A stretch of 64,000 bases of DNA from Variovorax ginsengisoli. Its GTDB lineage: Bacteria > Pseudomonadota > Gammaproteobacteria > Burkholderiales > Burkholderiaceae_C. The DNA lies in NCBI RefSeq assembly GCF_030486595.1, contig NZ_JAUJZH010000002.1, positions 186,001-250,000 on the forward strand, given 5' to 3'. The notes below the pieces were generated by a model. That model searched no databases, was not told the DNA's origin, and was given only the letters and a program-made list of their open reading frames with translations. Numbering within the stretch: the first letter of the stretch is position 1; each line of letters starts with the position of its first letter. A program made the translations under genes and the position numbers. Below, piece by piece: positions 19,752-28,990 of this stretch.

Positions 19752-20233
19752 GCGAGCAACTGAATTGGAGCGGCGCTGTGAGGCGCCCTGAAGAAATGAC
19801 GACGACGACAACCACGGAAAGACCAGCGGAGATGACCTTATCCCTTCGTGCAGTGCGACCCAACATCGTGCAGTCGATTCGCGCCTTCCGCGTGAACGAC
19901 CTGCAGGAAGCGGCGCATGCGGCCGGTCAGCATTTCCTGTATGCGAACCTGGGCAACGCCCAGACCAAGCAGGATGTGCTTGACCTGATTGCCCAGCAAT
20001 TCACCTTCCCGCAGCACTTCGGCAAGAACTTCGACGCGTTGTACGACTGCATGACCGATCCCTTGCACAAATCGGGCCCGCAACCGGGTTTCGTCATCGT
20101 GCTCGAGCAGATCCCGGCCAACGCCAAGTTCGACAAGGAAGCGCGCGAGCAGCTGCTGGACATCTTCCGTGACGCCTCGGACTACTGGGGAGACCGGAAG
20201 ATACCGTTCAGGTGCTTCTATTCTTTTCTGTAG
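19748..20233 (+). CDS. Barstar-type ribonuclease inhibitor
   Basis: A 161-residue protein whose C-terminal 90 or so residues are barstar: TKQDVLDLIAQQFTFPQHFGKNFDALYDCMTD (73-104), with FGKNFDALYD the family hallmark and acidic residues that plug the nuclease active site. A further 45-residue N-terminal stretch, Thr- and Glu-rich, is longer than usual; the true start could be a later in-frame codon. The ATG at 19748 overlaps the nuclease stop (ATGA), which supports coupled translation. The inhibitor must be cytoplasmic, and no signal peptide is present. Immunity to the adjacent RNase is the expected job. Confidence 0.87.
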   Translation: MSEQLNWSGAVRRPEEMTTTTTTERPAEMTLSLRAVRPNIVQSIRAFRVNDLQEAAHAAGQHFLYANLGNAQTKQDVLDLIAQQFTFPQHFGKNFDALYDCMTDPLHKSGPQPGFVIVLEQIPANAKFDKEAREQLLDIFRDASDYWGDRKIPFRCFYSFL

Positions 20234-20436
20234 CCCGTTCTGCACACACCAGCCAAGCAGAACGGGCGAACGAGGCTTCGCAGGACAATGCGGCCGCTCC
20301 GGCGCCCGGCATCGACCTTCAAAATACCGACCCGGCCGCAGAAAAGATGCCGACCGACAAACTGGTCGACGTGTCGCCCCTGGCGCTGCGCATGAGCAGC
20401 CCTTTCAACGCGGGCTACTGGCTGGCAGCAGCCTGA
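20212..20436 (+). CDS. Small unknown protein (74 codons), doubtful
   Basis: A GTG-started reading frame overlaps the last 22 bases of the barstar gene and ends at 20436, before a terminator. Codon use is typical of the genome (third positions mostly G/C). It would encode an acidic N-terminal half and a hydrophobic end (SSPFNAGYWLAAA). I recognise no family. It could be a co-translated small protein, or a chance frame in the 3' leader. No ribosome site stands out, so confidence is low. Confidence 0.35.
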   Translation: MLLFFSVARSAHTSQAERANEASQDNAAAPAPGIDLQNTDPAAEKMPTDKLVDVSPLALRMSSPFNAGYWLAAA

Positions 20437-20453
20437 CCCAGCCGCACGCGAAC

Positions 20454-20479
20454 AAAAGCCCGTCAGTGACGGGCTTTTT
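20454..20479. terminator. Intrinsic terminator (bidirectional) between the RNase/barstar genes and ksgA
   Basis: AAAAGCCCGTC (20454-20464), AGT loop, then GACGGGCTTTTT (20468-20479): a strong stem with a T-run on the plus strand and an A-run that gives a T-run on the minus strand. The rsmA stop codon overlaps its right edge. Confidence 0.85.
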
Positions 20480-21243
20480 CATTGGGGCGCCGCTTGCGCC
20501 AGCGCGACGTATTCGGCCACCGGCACCTCTTCCGCGCGGCGCTGGGTATCGAAACTGCCGGCGAAGCCGTGTTGGTCCAGCCATTGGCCCAGCGTGTGGC
20601 GCAGCAGCTTGCGCCGCTGGCTGAAGGCGACCTGGACGATCTCGCCGAGCCGCGCGGCATCGACCACGGGTGGCTCGGCCAGCGGCACCATGCGCACCAC
20701 GGCGCTGTCGACGCGCGGCGGCGGGTCGAAGCTCTCAGGGGGCACGAACAGCACGTTGTCCATCGCATAGCGCCACTGGAGCATCACGCTCAGGCGGCTG
20801 TAGTCGGAGGTGGCCGGCCGGGCGACCATGCGGTCGATCACTTCCTTTTGCAGCATGAAGTGCTGGTCGGCGACGAGGTGCGCGAAGCCGAGCAGGTGGA
20901 ACAGGATCGGCGTCGAGATGTTGTAGGGTAGGTTGCCGACGACGCGCAGGGGCGCCGGCGAGAACTTCGCGGCCAGGGCGGCGAAATCGACCTTCAGGAC
21001 GTCGGACTCGATCACGTCGAGCTGGCCGTGGCCGCGCAGCCGCTGGGCCAGGTCGCGGTCGAGTTCGATCACCGTCAGCCGGCCCAGTCGTTCGACCAGC
21101 GGCTGCGTCAGGGCCGCCAGGCCCGGCCCGATCTCGACCATCGCATCGCCGGCCTTCGGCGAGATTTCGCGCACGATGGCGTCGATGATCCCGCCATCGG
21201 TCAGGAAGTGCTGGCCGAAGCGCTTGCGCGCGACATGCTTCAC
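20479..21243 (-). CDS. rsmA: 16S rRNA dimethyladenosine transferase RsmA/KsgA
   Basis: A 254-residue SAM-dependent methyltransferase that dimethylates A1518 and A1519 of 16S rRNA. It starts [14 protein letters not shown], the conserved KsgA N-terminus, followed by [14 protein letters not shown] (SAM loop), [12 protein letters not shown], and the catalytic [15 protein letters not shown]. Loss of this enzyme gives kasugamycin resistance in other bacteria. It lies 22 bases after surA on the same strand. The pdxA gene commonly found between them in proteobacteria is absent here. Confidence 0.95.
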   Translation of the reverse strand: MKHVARKRFGQHFLTDGGIIDAIVREISPKAGDAMVEIGPGLAALTQPLVERLGRLTVIELDRDLAQRLRGHGQLDVIESDVLKVDFAALAAKFSPAPLRVVGNLPYNISTPILFHLLGFAHLVADQHFMLQKEVIDRMVARPATSDYSRLSVMLQWRYAMDNVLFVPPESFDPPPRVDSAVVRMVPLAEPPVVDAARLGEIVQVAFSQRRKLLRHTLGQWLDQHGFAGSFDTQRRAEEVPVAEYVALAQAAPQ

Positions 21244-21265
21244 GAGCCGGCGCCCTGGAACGGCT

Positions 21266-22651
21266 TCATGACTGCGGCGGCTCGCGGTATTCGACGTAGG
21301 CGCGGGCGCGCACTTCCTGGGCCCAGGTCTCGGTGGCTTGCTCGACCTTCTTCTCGCGCAGTACGGCCCGCACGGCCTCGCGCTGCTCGGCCTGGCTCAG
21401 CTTGGCTTCGCGCCGGCCCTGAACCTGGATCAGGTGGACGCCGAATCGCGTGACGACCGGATCGCTGATCTCGCCCGGGGCCAGCCGGTTCACGACTTCT
21501 TCGAACTCGGGCACGAACATGCCGGGCCGCGACCAGCCCAGGTCGCCGCCTTGCTTGGCGCTGCCGTCCTGCGAGTTGTCGCGTGCCAGGCCGGCGAAAT
21601 CGGCCGTGCCGCTCTGGATCCGGCGCTTGAACTCGGCCAGCTGGGCCACCGCTTCGGCGGTGCTGCGCTTGGGGTCGTTGAGCAACAGGATGTGCCGCAC
21701 CTCGGTCTGCGTGACGACGGCGTCGCTCGCGCCCGGCTGCGACTTGGCCATCAGCTTGAGCACGTGGAAACCGACGCTGGAACGGACCGGGCCCGCAATG
21801 CCGCCGATCGGCGTCGACTGCGTGGCCTCGACGAAGATGCCCGGATAGCGGTCGGCGCTGCGCATGCCCATGAGGCCGCCGCCGGAGCGGTCCGGCGCGT
21901 CGGAGTTCTGGCGCACCAGCGTCGGGAAGTCCTCGCCGGCGCGGGCGCGCTGGGCCAGGGCCTGGGCCCGCTGCTGTGCCTTGGCGACTTCGTCGTCGCT
22001 GGCGCCTTCGGGCACCAGCACGACCAGTTGGGCGATGCTGATGTTGGCGGCGAACGCCGCATTGGCGCCGGCACGCTGCTCCTTGATGAACTGGTCGACG
22101 TCGGCATCCGTGACCTTGACCTTGGCCTCGATCTCGCGGTCGCGCAGGCGGGTGAGGGTCAGCTGATCGCGCAGGTCGCGTCGGAACTGCTCTTGCGACA
22201 TGCCTTCGGCCGCCACCCGGCGGCGCAGCTCGGTGACGCTGATCTGGTTCTGCCGCGCCACGGTCTGTTCGGCCTGGTCGACCGCCAACTCGTCCACCTT
22301 GACGCCGTTTTCCTTGCCAAGCTGCAGCTGGGCCCGTTCGTTGATGATCCGCTCGAGCACGATTCGGGCCAGTTCGGGCCGGGGCATGCGCTGGGCTTCG
22401 GGGCTTTCGCGCAGCAGGCGCTGCATGCGGGATTGCACTTCGGTGTTGGTCACCGGCTCGGAATTGACCAGGGCGACGATGTACTCGGCCGATCGCCGGG
22501 TCGGAGCAGTCGCCGGACGCGGCTCCGACGGCAGCGGGGCCGGCCCCAGCCGCTGGTTGCCGCGCATGATGTCGGTGATGCCCTGGGCGCCGGCCGTGGC
22601 GGTCAGGGTCGCAAGGCAGGCCAGGGTGATGAGGGATCGGATGGGTGTCAT
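21266..22651 (-). CDS. surA: Periplasmic peptidyl-prolyl isomerase/chaperone SurA
   Basis: A 461-residue protein with signal peptide [22 protein letters not shown]. It has the SurA N-terminal chaperone region ([15 protein letters not shown], about 60-190), two parvulin rotamase domains (about 200-305 and 320-430; EVRHILL and [18 protein letters not shown] are typical), and a C-terminal helix. It escorts unfolded outer-membrane proteins, including LptD encoded just upstream. The ATG at 22651 lies 14 bases after the lptD stop. It is co-transcribed with lptD and rsmA. Confidence 0.95.
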   Translation of the reverse strand: MTPIRSLITLACLATLTATAGAQGITDIMRGNQRLGPAPLPSEPRPATAPTRRSAEYIVALVNSEPVTNTEVQSRMQRLLRESPEAQRMPRPELARIVLERIINERAQLQLGKENGVKVDELAVDQAEQTVARQNQISVTELRRRVAAEGMSQEQFRRDLRDQLTLTRLRDREIEAKVKVTDADVDQFIKEQRAGANAAFAANISIAQLVVLVPEGASDDEVAKAQQRAQALAQRARAGEDFPTLVRQNSDAPDRSGGGLMGMRSADRYPGIFVEATQSTPIGGIAGPVRSSVGFHVLKLMAKSQPGASDAVVTQTEVRHILLLNDPKRSTAEAVAQLAEFKRRIQSGTADFAGLARDNSQDGSAKQGGDLGWSRPGMFVPEFEEVVNRLAPGEISDPVVTRFGVHLIQVQGRREAKLSQAEQREAVRAVLREKKVEQATETWAQEVRARAYVEYREPPQS

Positions 22652-22665
22652 GGCGAAGCTCGATC

Positions 22666-25065
22666 TCAGTCGTAATTGGTGAAGCGGCTCGGGCCGATGC
22701 TCGGGGTTCGCAACGGGGTGTAGCGCTGGATGTTCTGTGTCAAAGTGCGTCGCGGACTCGAGCCAAGCGCTGCGAATCCGACCAGCTCGAGCTGGAACAT
22801 GATCCGCGTGCTGGCTGTGGCCTGTCCGGTGGTAACGCGTTCCAGCACCACGCGGCCGATCCAGCAGCAGCCGTCGTATTCGAAGCCGAGCACGCCATCG
22901 GTCAGTTTGCTGGATTCCAGACTGTAGTTCAAACGGCCTACGGCGTACCAGCGCCCCCCACCTTGACCCCTGCCGGGGCCGAGGTCCTGTCCCTTGTCGC
23001 CCCAGAGGTCGTTCAATGGCCATTGCCAGCTGACGTCGACCGCCCGGTTGCCGTCGTTCGAAGTGGGCGTGGTGTCGGCCTGGTAGCGGTAGGCGGCGCT
23101 GATGGTGCGATAGGGGCTCGGGTTGTAGCGCGCGCTGATCGCGGTGCGCGCCGAGGTCTGGGTGTCGGGGTTGTACTGCACCGTGCCGTCCACGCTCCAC
23201 TTCGGCGTCCAGTTGATCTGAGCGCCAAGCAGCAGGTCGCTGAAGCGGTCGGTGACCGGCACGCCGCCGGGCATGGTGACCAGCTGGTCGGCGAAGCGCA
23301 GCCGCTGGGCAATGCCGAAGCGAGCGGCTTCGGCGCCGGTGTCGGGGTCGATCAGCCGGGTCGTCACGCCCAGTGTCAGCAGGTTGCTGTCGGAGATGCG
23401 GTCGTCGCCCGAGAACGCGTTCTCGGTGTAGACGGTCGCGAAATTGAAATCGTTCTGCGCCGTGTCGTAGACCGGCAGGTAGTTCTGGTTGCGGAACGGC
23501 GTGTAGACATAGAAGGCACGCGGCTCGAGCGTCTGGCGGAAAGCCCGCCCGAAGTAGTTGGCATCGCGCTCGAAGATCAGGCCGCTGTCCAGGCTGAAGG
23601 TCGGCACCACGCGGTCGGCATGGGTCGCGCCGTTGGTCAGGAGCGGGCCGTCGAACTGGTAGGCGGTCGCGTTGAGCATCACCTTCGGGACCACGAAAGT
23701 GCCTGGGGTCAGGAAGGGTCGGCTCAGTGACGCCACCGAGAACACCCGCTCGCCGTTGGGCTGGCCGCCCTGCTCGAGCGGCTTGGCCTCGAAACGGGTG
23801 TAGTCGTTGTTGAGCGAGAAGTCGAAGCCGTTCCAGTCGAACTTGTTGTAGTTCGCCGTGATCTGCGGCATCCGGTCGTAGGGCGGCACGATCGGTGCCG
23901 GTGCGTACTGCAGCGTCTGGTAGCTGAGCACCCGGGCGACGCCGCTCCAGTCGCCCTTGGCCCAGTTGAGCGAGCCGTCGTTGGCCAGCAGGCGCTGGGT
24001 CAGCGAGGGCGTGCGGGTGAAGTCGCGCCAGTAGTCGTTGTCGCTCACGCGGTTGATGGCGAGCGTGCCGACCAGCGAGTCGAGGCCGAAGTACTGGGCA
24101 TCGAAGGTCTGCGAGTGGTGCGTCCAGACGCCCCAGCGGTCGCGGCCGTCGCGCAGCCGGTCGTCCGGCATGTAGTCGGCCCGGATCTCGCCGCTGTACT
24201 TCTCTTCGAGGTAGCGGAACTCGGTGCCGAGGTTGATGCCGCGCTTGCTCATCACCGTCGGGTACAGCGTGGCGTCGCGGTTGGGCGCGATGTTCCAGTA
24301 GTACGGCGTCGTGATGTCGATGCCGTTCACGCTGTCGATGCCGATGACCGGCGGCAGCATGCCGGACTTGCGGTCGTTGCTGAGCGGAAAGCTCAGCGAC
24401 GGAAACGGCGGCGTGGTGATGCCCATGAAGGTCAGCCGCGCGTTGGTGGCGACGCCGACGTTGTCCTCGGTGTCGGTGGTGAGGGTGGCGGCGCTCAGCA
24501 GCCAGGCCGGCATCCAGCCCGGATAGTCCTCCGGCCGGCAGGTGGTGTAGGTGGCCCGGCGGGCGACCGAGACGTTGCTGTCGACGAAGTCGATGCGCTC
24601 GGCGTCGCCGTGGCCGCCGGTCTCGAGGAAGCGGTAGCGGACCTTGTTGAAGAAGCCCTCGAAGGTCTCGAGCTTGAGCTCGAGCTCGGGGCCTTCGTAC
24701 ACGTTGCCGGCCTGGTTGATGCGCACGTTGCCGGTGGCGCGGGCGCGGTCGTCGGGCTGGTAGTACTCGAGCCGGTCGGCCCTGAGCGACAGGTCGCCGC
24801 GGCGCAGGGTGGCATTGCCCTCGACCACGGTTTCGAGGTCGGGCCGGCCGGAGATCTTGTCGCCGTCGACGAAAGTCGGCAGCTGGCTGCGCAGCAGGGG
24901 CGGGATGGTCTCCGCGAGCTGGGGGGTGCGCTTGAGAACGAGCGGCCGGTCGAGCTCTGCATCTTGTGCCCATGCGCCTTGCGCATGCAGCAGCGCCAGC
25001 GACAGCAGCGCCAGGGGCAAGGGCGGGCGGCACCGGCGCCGGGTGGCTCGGTTCAAGTCAGGCAT
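22666..25065 (-). CDS. lptD: LPS-assembly protein LptD (outer-membrane beta-barrel)
   Basis: A 799-residue outer-membrane protein. The signal peptide ends near GAWAQ. An LptA-like beta-jellyroll (about 35-200) has DLSLRADRLEYYQPDDRARATG, followed by a large barrel with many alternating strands. Cysteines for the essential inter-domain disulfides are present: one at TTCRPEDYPGW and a pair at YDGCCWIGRV near the C-terminus. LptD receives LPS from the periplasmic bridge and inserts it in the outer leaflet with LptE. Start ATG at 25065. Divergent from amgK with about 100 bases of promoter region between; followed by surA. Confidence 0.96.
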   Translation of the reverse strand: MPDLNRATRRRCRPPLPLALLSLALLHAQGAWAQDAELDRPLVLKRTPQLAETIPPLLRSQLPTFVDGDKISGRPDLETVVEGNATLRRGDLSLRADRLEYYQPDDRARATGNVRINQAGNVYEGPELELKLETFEGFFNKVRYRFLETGGHGDAERIDFVDSNVSVARRATYTTCRPEDYPGWMPAWLLSAATLTTDTEDNVGVATNARLTFMGITTPPFPSLSFPLSNDRKSGMLPPVIGIDSVNGIDITTPYYWNIAPNRDATLYPTVMSKRGINLGTEFRYLEEKYSGEIRADYMPDDRLRDGRDRWGVWTHHSQTFDAQYFGLDSLVGTLAINRVSDNDYWRDFTRTPSLTQRLLANDGSLNWAKGDWSGVARVLSYQTLQYAPAPIVPPYDRMPQITANYNKFDWNGFDFSLNNDYTRFEAKPLEQGGQPNGERVFSVASLSRPFLTPGTFVVPKVMLNATAYQFDGPLLTNGATHADRVVPTFSLDSGLIFERDANYFGRAFRQTLEPRAFYVYTPFRNQNYLPVYDTAQNDFNFATVYTENAFSGDDRISDSNLLTLGVTTRLIDPDTGAEAARFGIAQRLRFADQLVTMPGGVPVTDRFSDLLLGAQINWTPKWSVDGTVQYNPDTQTSARTAISARYNPSPYRTISAAYRYQADTTPTSNDGNRAVDVSWQWPLNDLWGDKGQDLGPGRGQGGGRWYAVGRLNYSLESSKLTDGVLGFEYDGCCWIGRVVLERVTTGQATASTRIMFQLELVGFAALGSSPRRTLTQNIQRYTPLRTPSIGPSRFTNYD

Positions 25066-25163
25066 CGGTACGGGGGCAAATTTCGTCTGGGAGGGGAGGG
25101 CGGCGACTCGGGCCGACGGGTTGCGGAGCTCCGCGCCAGGCGGATTTGTAGAATCGATTATCC

Positions 25164-26258
25164 ATGACAGCCCTCCAGCCACCGTCCGGCGCCGCCGCCC
25201 CCCGTCCCGAAGCACCGGCCTGGAGCGACCCGGCCCGCGCCAGCGCATTCCAGCAATGGATGGCGAGCATTTCCGGTCGCCACCACTTGCTGCCCGCGAG
25301 CGTGCGCCTGGCCTCGGCCGACGCCAGCTTCCGGCGCTATTTCCGCGTCGATGCGAGCGCCGGCGCGCCGACCCGGATCGTGATGGACGCGCCACCCGCG
25401 CAGGAGAACAGTGCGCCTTTCGTGCAGGTCGCCCAGCTGATGGCCGAGGCCGGCGTCCGCGCGCCGCAGGTGCTCGAATGGGAGTCGGCCGACGGCTTCC
25501 TGCTGCTGGACGACCTTGGCCGGCAGACGATGCTGGATGTCATCGATCCGAACGACCCGCAGGCGGCCCGGCCGCTCTACGACCAGGCCATCGATGCCCT
25601 GATCCGCTGGCAGCTGGCGTCCAGGCCCGGCGTGCTGCCGCCCTACGACCGGGCGCTGCTGGAACGCGAACTGGCACTGTTCCCCGACTGGTATATCGCG
25701 CGCCATCGCGGCATCGCGGTCGAAGGCACCTTGAAGGAGCGCCTGGAGCGCAGCTTCAAGGCGATCGTCGAGAACAACCTCGCGGCCGCACCCGTCTATG
25801 TGCACCGCGACTTCATGCCGCGAAACCTGATGGTCGGCGACGCAGATGCCCTCGGGGTGCTGGATTTTCAGGACGCGGTGTACGGGCCGGTCACCTACGA
25901 CATCGCGAGCCTCATGCGCGACGCCTTCTTGAGCTGGGACGAGGAATTCGTGCTCGACGTCACGGTGCGCTACTGGGAGCGGGCCCGCAAGGCCGGCTTG
26001 CCGGTCGACCCCGACTTCGGCGCCTTCTACCGGACGGTCGAATGGATGGGCCTGCAGCGCCATCTGAAGGTGGCCGGCATCTTCGCCCGGTTGACCTTGC
26101 GCGACGGCAAGCCGAAGTACCTGGCCGACACGCCGCGCTTCATCGCCTACATCCGGGCCACTGCCGGCCGCTACCGCGAACTGACGCCGCTCCTGCGCGT
26201 GGTCGACGAGATCGAAGGCACGCAGGCCCAGACCGGCTTTGCCTACGGACGCATGTGA
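25164..26258 (+). CDS. amgK: AmgK-like anomeric sugar kinase (aminoglycoside-phosphotransferase fold)
   Basis: A 364-residue APH-fold kinase. The catalytic loop is H214-R215-D216 in VHRDFMPRNLM, and the metal site is D234 in GVLDFQDAVYGPVTYD. DASFRRYFRV near residue 52 is the AmgK-type N-terminal region. AmgK phosphorylates MurNAc at C1, and MurU then makes UDP-MurNAc; together they bypass MurA. Divergent from lptD, as in Pseudomonas. Here the next gene is rsmE instead of murU, which lies 19 kb away at 6201. Translation is coupled to rsmE by a GTGA overlap. Confidence 0.88.
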   Translation: MTALQPPSGAAAPRPEAPAWSDPARASAFQQWMASISGRHHLLPASVRLASADASFRRYFRVDASAGAPTRIVMDAPPAQENSAPFVQVAQLMAEAGVRAPQVLEWESADGFLLLDDLGRQTMLDVIDPNDPQAARPLYDQAIDALIRWQLASRPGVLPPYDRALLERELALFPDWYIARHRGIAVEGTLKERLERSFKAIVENNLAAAPVYVHRDFMPRNLMVGDADALGVLDFQDAVYGPVTYDIASLMRDAFLSWDEEFVLDVTVRYWERARKAGLPVDPDFGAFYRTVEWMGLQRHLKVAGIFARLTLRDGKPKYLADTPRFIAYIRATAGRYRELTPLLRVVDEIEGTQAQTGFAYGRM

Positions 26259-26974
26259 CGGCGCGTTTCCACTGCGAGTCGGCGCTCGCCGCCGACAGCG
26301 TGCTGGTGCTGCCGGCGGGTGCCGCGCGCCACGTCCAGGTGCTGCGGATGCAGCCGGGCGATGCGATCACGCTGTTCAACGGCCTCGGCGGCGAGTACGC
26401 CGCGACCGTCGAACGCATGGGTCGCAGCGAGGTCTCGGTGCAGGTCGGCGCGCACGCGGCGATCGAGCGCGAAGCGCCGCATCCCATCCAGCTGGCGGTC
26501 GGCATGCCGGCCAACGAACGCATGGACTGGCTGGTCGAGAAGGCCACCGAACTGGGCGTGGCCGGCATCCAGCCCCTGATGACCGCCCACGGCGTGCTGC
26601 GGCTCAACAGCGAGCGCGCCGACAAGAAGCGGGCCCATTGGGAAGCGATCGCGATCGCGGCCTGCGAGCAGTGCGGGCGCAACCGGGTGCCGGTGATCCA
26701 TCCGGTGCGGACCTTCGGCGCCTGGCTGGACGCGCCGCTGGGGGACGCCGCGCGTTTCATCCTGAGCCTGGCACCCGGCACGCGCGGCGTCGCCGATGCC
26801 GCGCGGGACCTGCAGCGCGGGGCCTGGGTGCTGAGCGGCCCCGAGGGCGGCCTGAGCGCGGCCGAGGAGCAAGCCGCGATCGCGCAGGGTTTTGCGCCAC
26901 TGACGCTCGGTCCGCGCGTGCTGCGCGCCGAAACCGCCGCACTGGCCGCGCTCGTCGGGCTGGCTGGCCGCTGA
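26255..26974 (+). CDS. rsmE: 16S rRNA m3U1498 methyltransferase RsmE
   Basis: A 239-residue SPOUT methyltransferase. The PUA-like N-terminal domain runs to about 70 (MTARFHCESALAADSVLVLPAGAARHVQVLRM). The catalytic domain has the knot motif WVLSGPEGGLSAAEEQAA followed by TLGPRVLRAETAALAALV, the RsmE signature. It starts at GTG 26255, which overlaps the amgK stop as GTGA; no better in-frame start is seen. Operon with amgK and probably the M20 peptidase, whose start is three bases after the stop. Confidence 0.94.
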   Translation: MTARFHCESALAADSVLVLPAGAARHVQVLRMQPGDAITLFNGLGGEYAATVERMGRSEVSVQVGAHAAIEREAPHPIQLAVGMPANERMDWLVEKATELGVAGIQPLMTAHGVLRLNSERADKKRAHWEAIAIAACEQCGRNRVPVIHPVRTFGAWLDAPLGDAARFILSLAPGTRGVADAARDLQRGAWVLSGPEGGLSAAEEQAAIAQGFAPLTLGPRVLRAETAALAALVGLAGR

Positions 26975-26977
26975 CCG

Positions 26978-28348
26978 ATGGCGCCGCGCTTTCCGGGGCC
27001 GAAGAAGCGGCCCGCCACCGCCATCATGGTCCTGGCCATTGCCACCCTGGCTTTCGGCGGCGCCCGGGCCCAGAACTCCGCGGTGGCGCCGACGCCGAGC
27101 TACGTGCGCCCGGTGGTCGACCAGGTCTATTCGCAGCTGCTCGCCGCGCCCACGGTGCGCAAGCTGCTCGATGCCGTGAAGGCCGACCACGAACGCTCGA
27201 TCGAGGACCTGCGGATGCTCACCGAGATCGAGGCGCCGCCCTTCAAGGAACAGCGGCGCGCGGAGGCGTTCCTGGCCCGCATGAAGTCGCTGGGCCTCGC
27301 CGACGCGCGGATCGACGCCGAAGGCAACGTGATCGGTGTCCGCAAGGGCAGCGGCAACGGCCCGAGGCTGCTGGTCTCGGCCCATCTCGACACCGTCTTT
27401 CCGGCTGGCACCGATGTCCGCGTGAAAGAGCGCGACGGCCGGCTCCACGCCCCCGGCATCTCGGATGACACGCGCGCCCTGTCGGTGCTGCTGTCCTGGC
27501 TCAAGGTGCTCAATGACCAACAGGTGAGGACCGTGGGCGACCTGCTGTTCGTGGGCAATGTGGGCGAAGAGGAACTGGGCAACCTGCGCGGCATGAAGGC
27601 CATCTTTCGCGACCACCTCGACATCGACGGGATGGTCGGACTGGAGCCGGCGGCCGACGGCACGGTGCTGGTGCTCGGCACGGCGAGCCATCGCTACGAA
27701 GTGACTTTCAAGGGCCCCGGCGGCCACAGCTACGGCGCTTTCGGCCAGGTGCCGAGCGCGGTCCATGGCATGGGTCGCGCGATCGCCCGGATCGCCGACA
27801 TCGAGACCCCGGCCTCGCCGCGGACCACCTTCACGGTCGGCACCGTCAGCGGCGGCACCTCGGTCAACACCATCGCGCCGGACGCGCGCATGACGGTCGA
27901 CATCCGCTCCGACGAAATGGGTCCGCTGCTGGACACCGAGAAGAAGGTGCTGGCCGCAATCGACGAGGCGGTGGCGGCGGAGAACAAGCGCTGGAACGTG
28001 AGCACCCTGAGCGCGTCGACGAAGCTGATCGGCGACCGGCCCGGCGGACGCACGCCGGTCGATTCGGTGATCGTCGAGGCGGTCGTGCGCTCGAACGCCG
28101 CCTTCGGCCACCGCACCCTGCTGGTGGGCGCCAGCACCGACGCGAACGTGGCGATGTCGCTCGGCATCCCGGCGATCACGATCGGCACCGGCGGCAGGAC
28201 AGGTGGCTTTCACGCGTTGTCCGAATGGATCGACGTGACAGACGCCTGGCAGGGCGCGCAGAATGCCCTGGTGACCGTGCTCGGGCTGGTCGGCGTGCAG
28301 GGCGTGAGCGAACCCCTGCTGGCCAGGCGCCCGCCGCGAGCCCGCTAG
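26978..28348 (+). CDS. Secreted M20-family metallopeptidase
   Basis: A 456-residue protein with a signal peptide (AIMVLAIATLAFGGARAQ). The M20 metal site residues are LLVSAHLDTVFPAG (His and Asp), GISDDTRAL, and the catalytic pair in FVGNVGEEELGNLRG. The dimerisation domain (FKGPGGHSYGAFG) is of the PepT/carboxypeptidase G2 type. It is likely a periplasmic di- or tripeptidase or amidohydrolase; the substrate cannot be told. Starts three bases after rsmE. This is the first of two M20 genes in the window; the other, at 30987, lacks a signal. Confidence 0.88.
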   Translation: MAPRFPGPKKRPATAIMVLAIATLAFGGARAQNSAVAPTPSYVRPVVDQVYSQLLAAPTVRKLLDAVKADHERSIEDLRMLTEIEAPPFKEQRRAEAFLARMKSLGLADARIDAEGNVIGVRKGSGNGPRLLVSAHLDTVFPAGTDVRVKERDGRLHAPGISDDTRALSVLLSWLKVLNDQQVRTVGDLLFVGNVGEEELGNLRGMKAIFRDHLDIDGMVGLEPAADGTVLVLGTASHRYEVTFKGPGGHSYGAFGQVPSAVHGMGRAIARIADIETPASPRTTFTVGTVSGGTSVNTIAPDARMTVDIRSDEMGPLLDTEKKVLAAIDEAVAAENKRWNVSTLSASTKLIGDRPGGRTPVDSVIVEAVVRSNAAFGHRTLLVGASTDANVAMSLGIPAITIGTGGRTGGFHALSEWIDVTDAWQGAQNALVTVLGLVGVQGVSEPLLARRPPRAR

Positions 28349-28383
28349 CCCTCGTTCCACCCTTCCACATTCAGGAGCCCATC

Positions 28384-28878
28384 ATGGGATTGCTCGATTC
28401 GGTACTCGGTCAAGTGCTCGGCGGGGCGCAGCAGCAACCCCAAGGCGGCGGCGGCCTCGGTGGCCTCGGCGATCTCGGTGCGCTGCTCGGCGGCGCTGGT
28501 GGCTCGGCGGGCAACCTCGGTGGCCTGGCCGGCGCGCTCGGCGGCCTGCTCGCCAACAACGGCGAACTCGGCGGCCTCGGTGGGCTGGTCTCCAAGTTCG
28601 AACAGGCCGGCATGGGAGACGTCATAGGCTCCTGGGTCGGCAAGGGCGAGAACGCGCCGATCACGGGCGGCCAGCTGCAGGACGTGCTGGGGAGCGATGC
28701 GATCTCGGGCATCGCCCAGAAGCTCGGCATCAACAGCGCGACCTTGCTGCCCCTGCTGGCCACCCTGCTGCCGACGCTGATCGACCACCTCACACCCAAG
28801 GGCCAGGTGCCGGCCGAAGGGCTGGGCACGCATGACGACCTGCTGTCGTCGCTGAGCGGCCTGCTGCAGAAAAGCTAG
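28384..28878 (+). CDS. YidB-family (DUF937) protein
   Basis: A 164-residue glycine-rich protein. GLLDSVLGQVLGG starts a repeated GGLGGL region (about 20-75). A conserved C-terminal part follows: MGDVIGSWVGKGENAPITGGQLQDVLG and ATLLPLLATLLPTLIDHLTP, with the GSWVGxGxN motif of YidB. The family is cytoplasmic or envelope-linked with no assigned function. It sits 35 bases after the M20 peptidase and is followed by a terminator. Confidence 0.9.
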   Translation: MGLLDSVLGQVLGGAQQQPQGGGGLGGLGDLGALLGGAGGSAGNLGGLAGALGGLLANNGELGGLGGLVSKFEQAGMGDVIGSWVGKGENAPITGGQLQDVLGSDAISGIAQKLGINSATLLPLLATLLPTLIDHLTPKGQVPAEGLGTHDDLLSSLSGLLQKS

Positions 28879-28909
28879 CGAACTTTCCCCCTCGACTTCG
28901 AGATCGAAC

Positions 28910-28933
28910 GGCGCCGCAAGGCGCCTTTCTTTT
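28910..28933 (+). terminator. Intrinsic terminator after the YidB gene
   Basis: GGCGCC (28910-28915), GCAA loop, GGCGCC (28920-28925), then TTTCTTTT. It ends the amgK-to-yidB transcript before the MFS gene. Confidence 0.8.
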
Positions 28934-28990
28934 GGCGCGAGGCAGCGGTCGGCCGTGATAGAACGGGCATCCTCCTCCAGCCCCCGGCCC

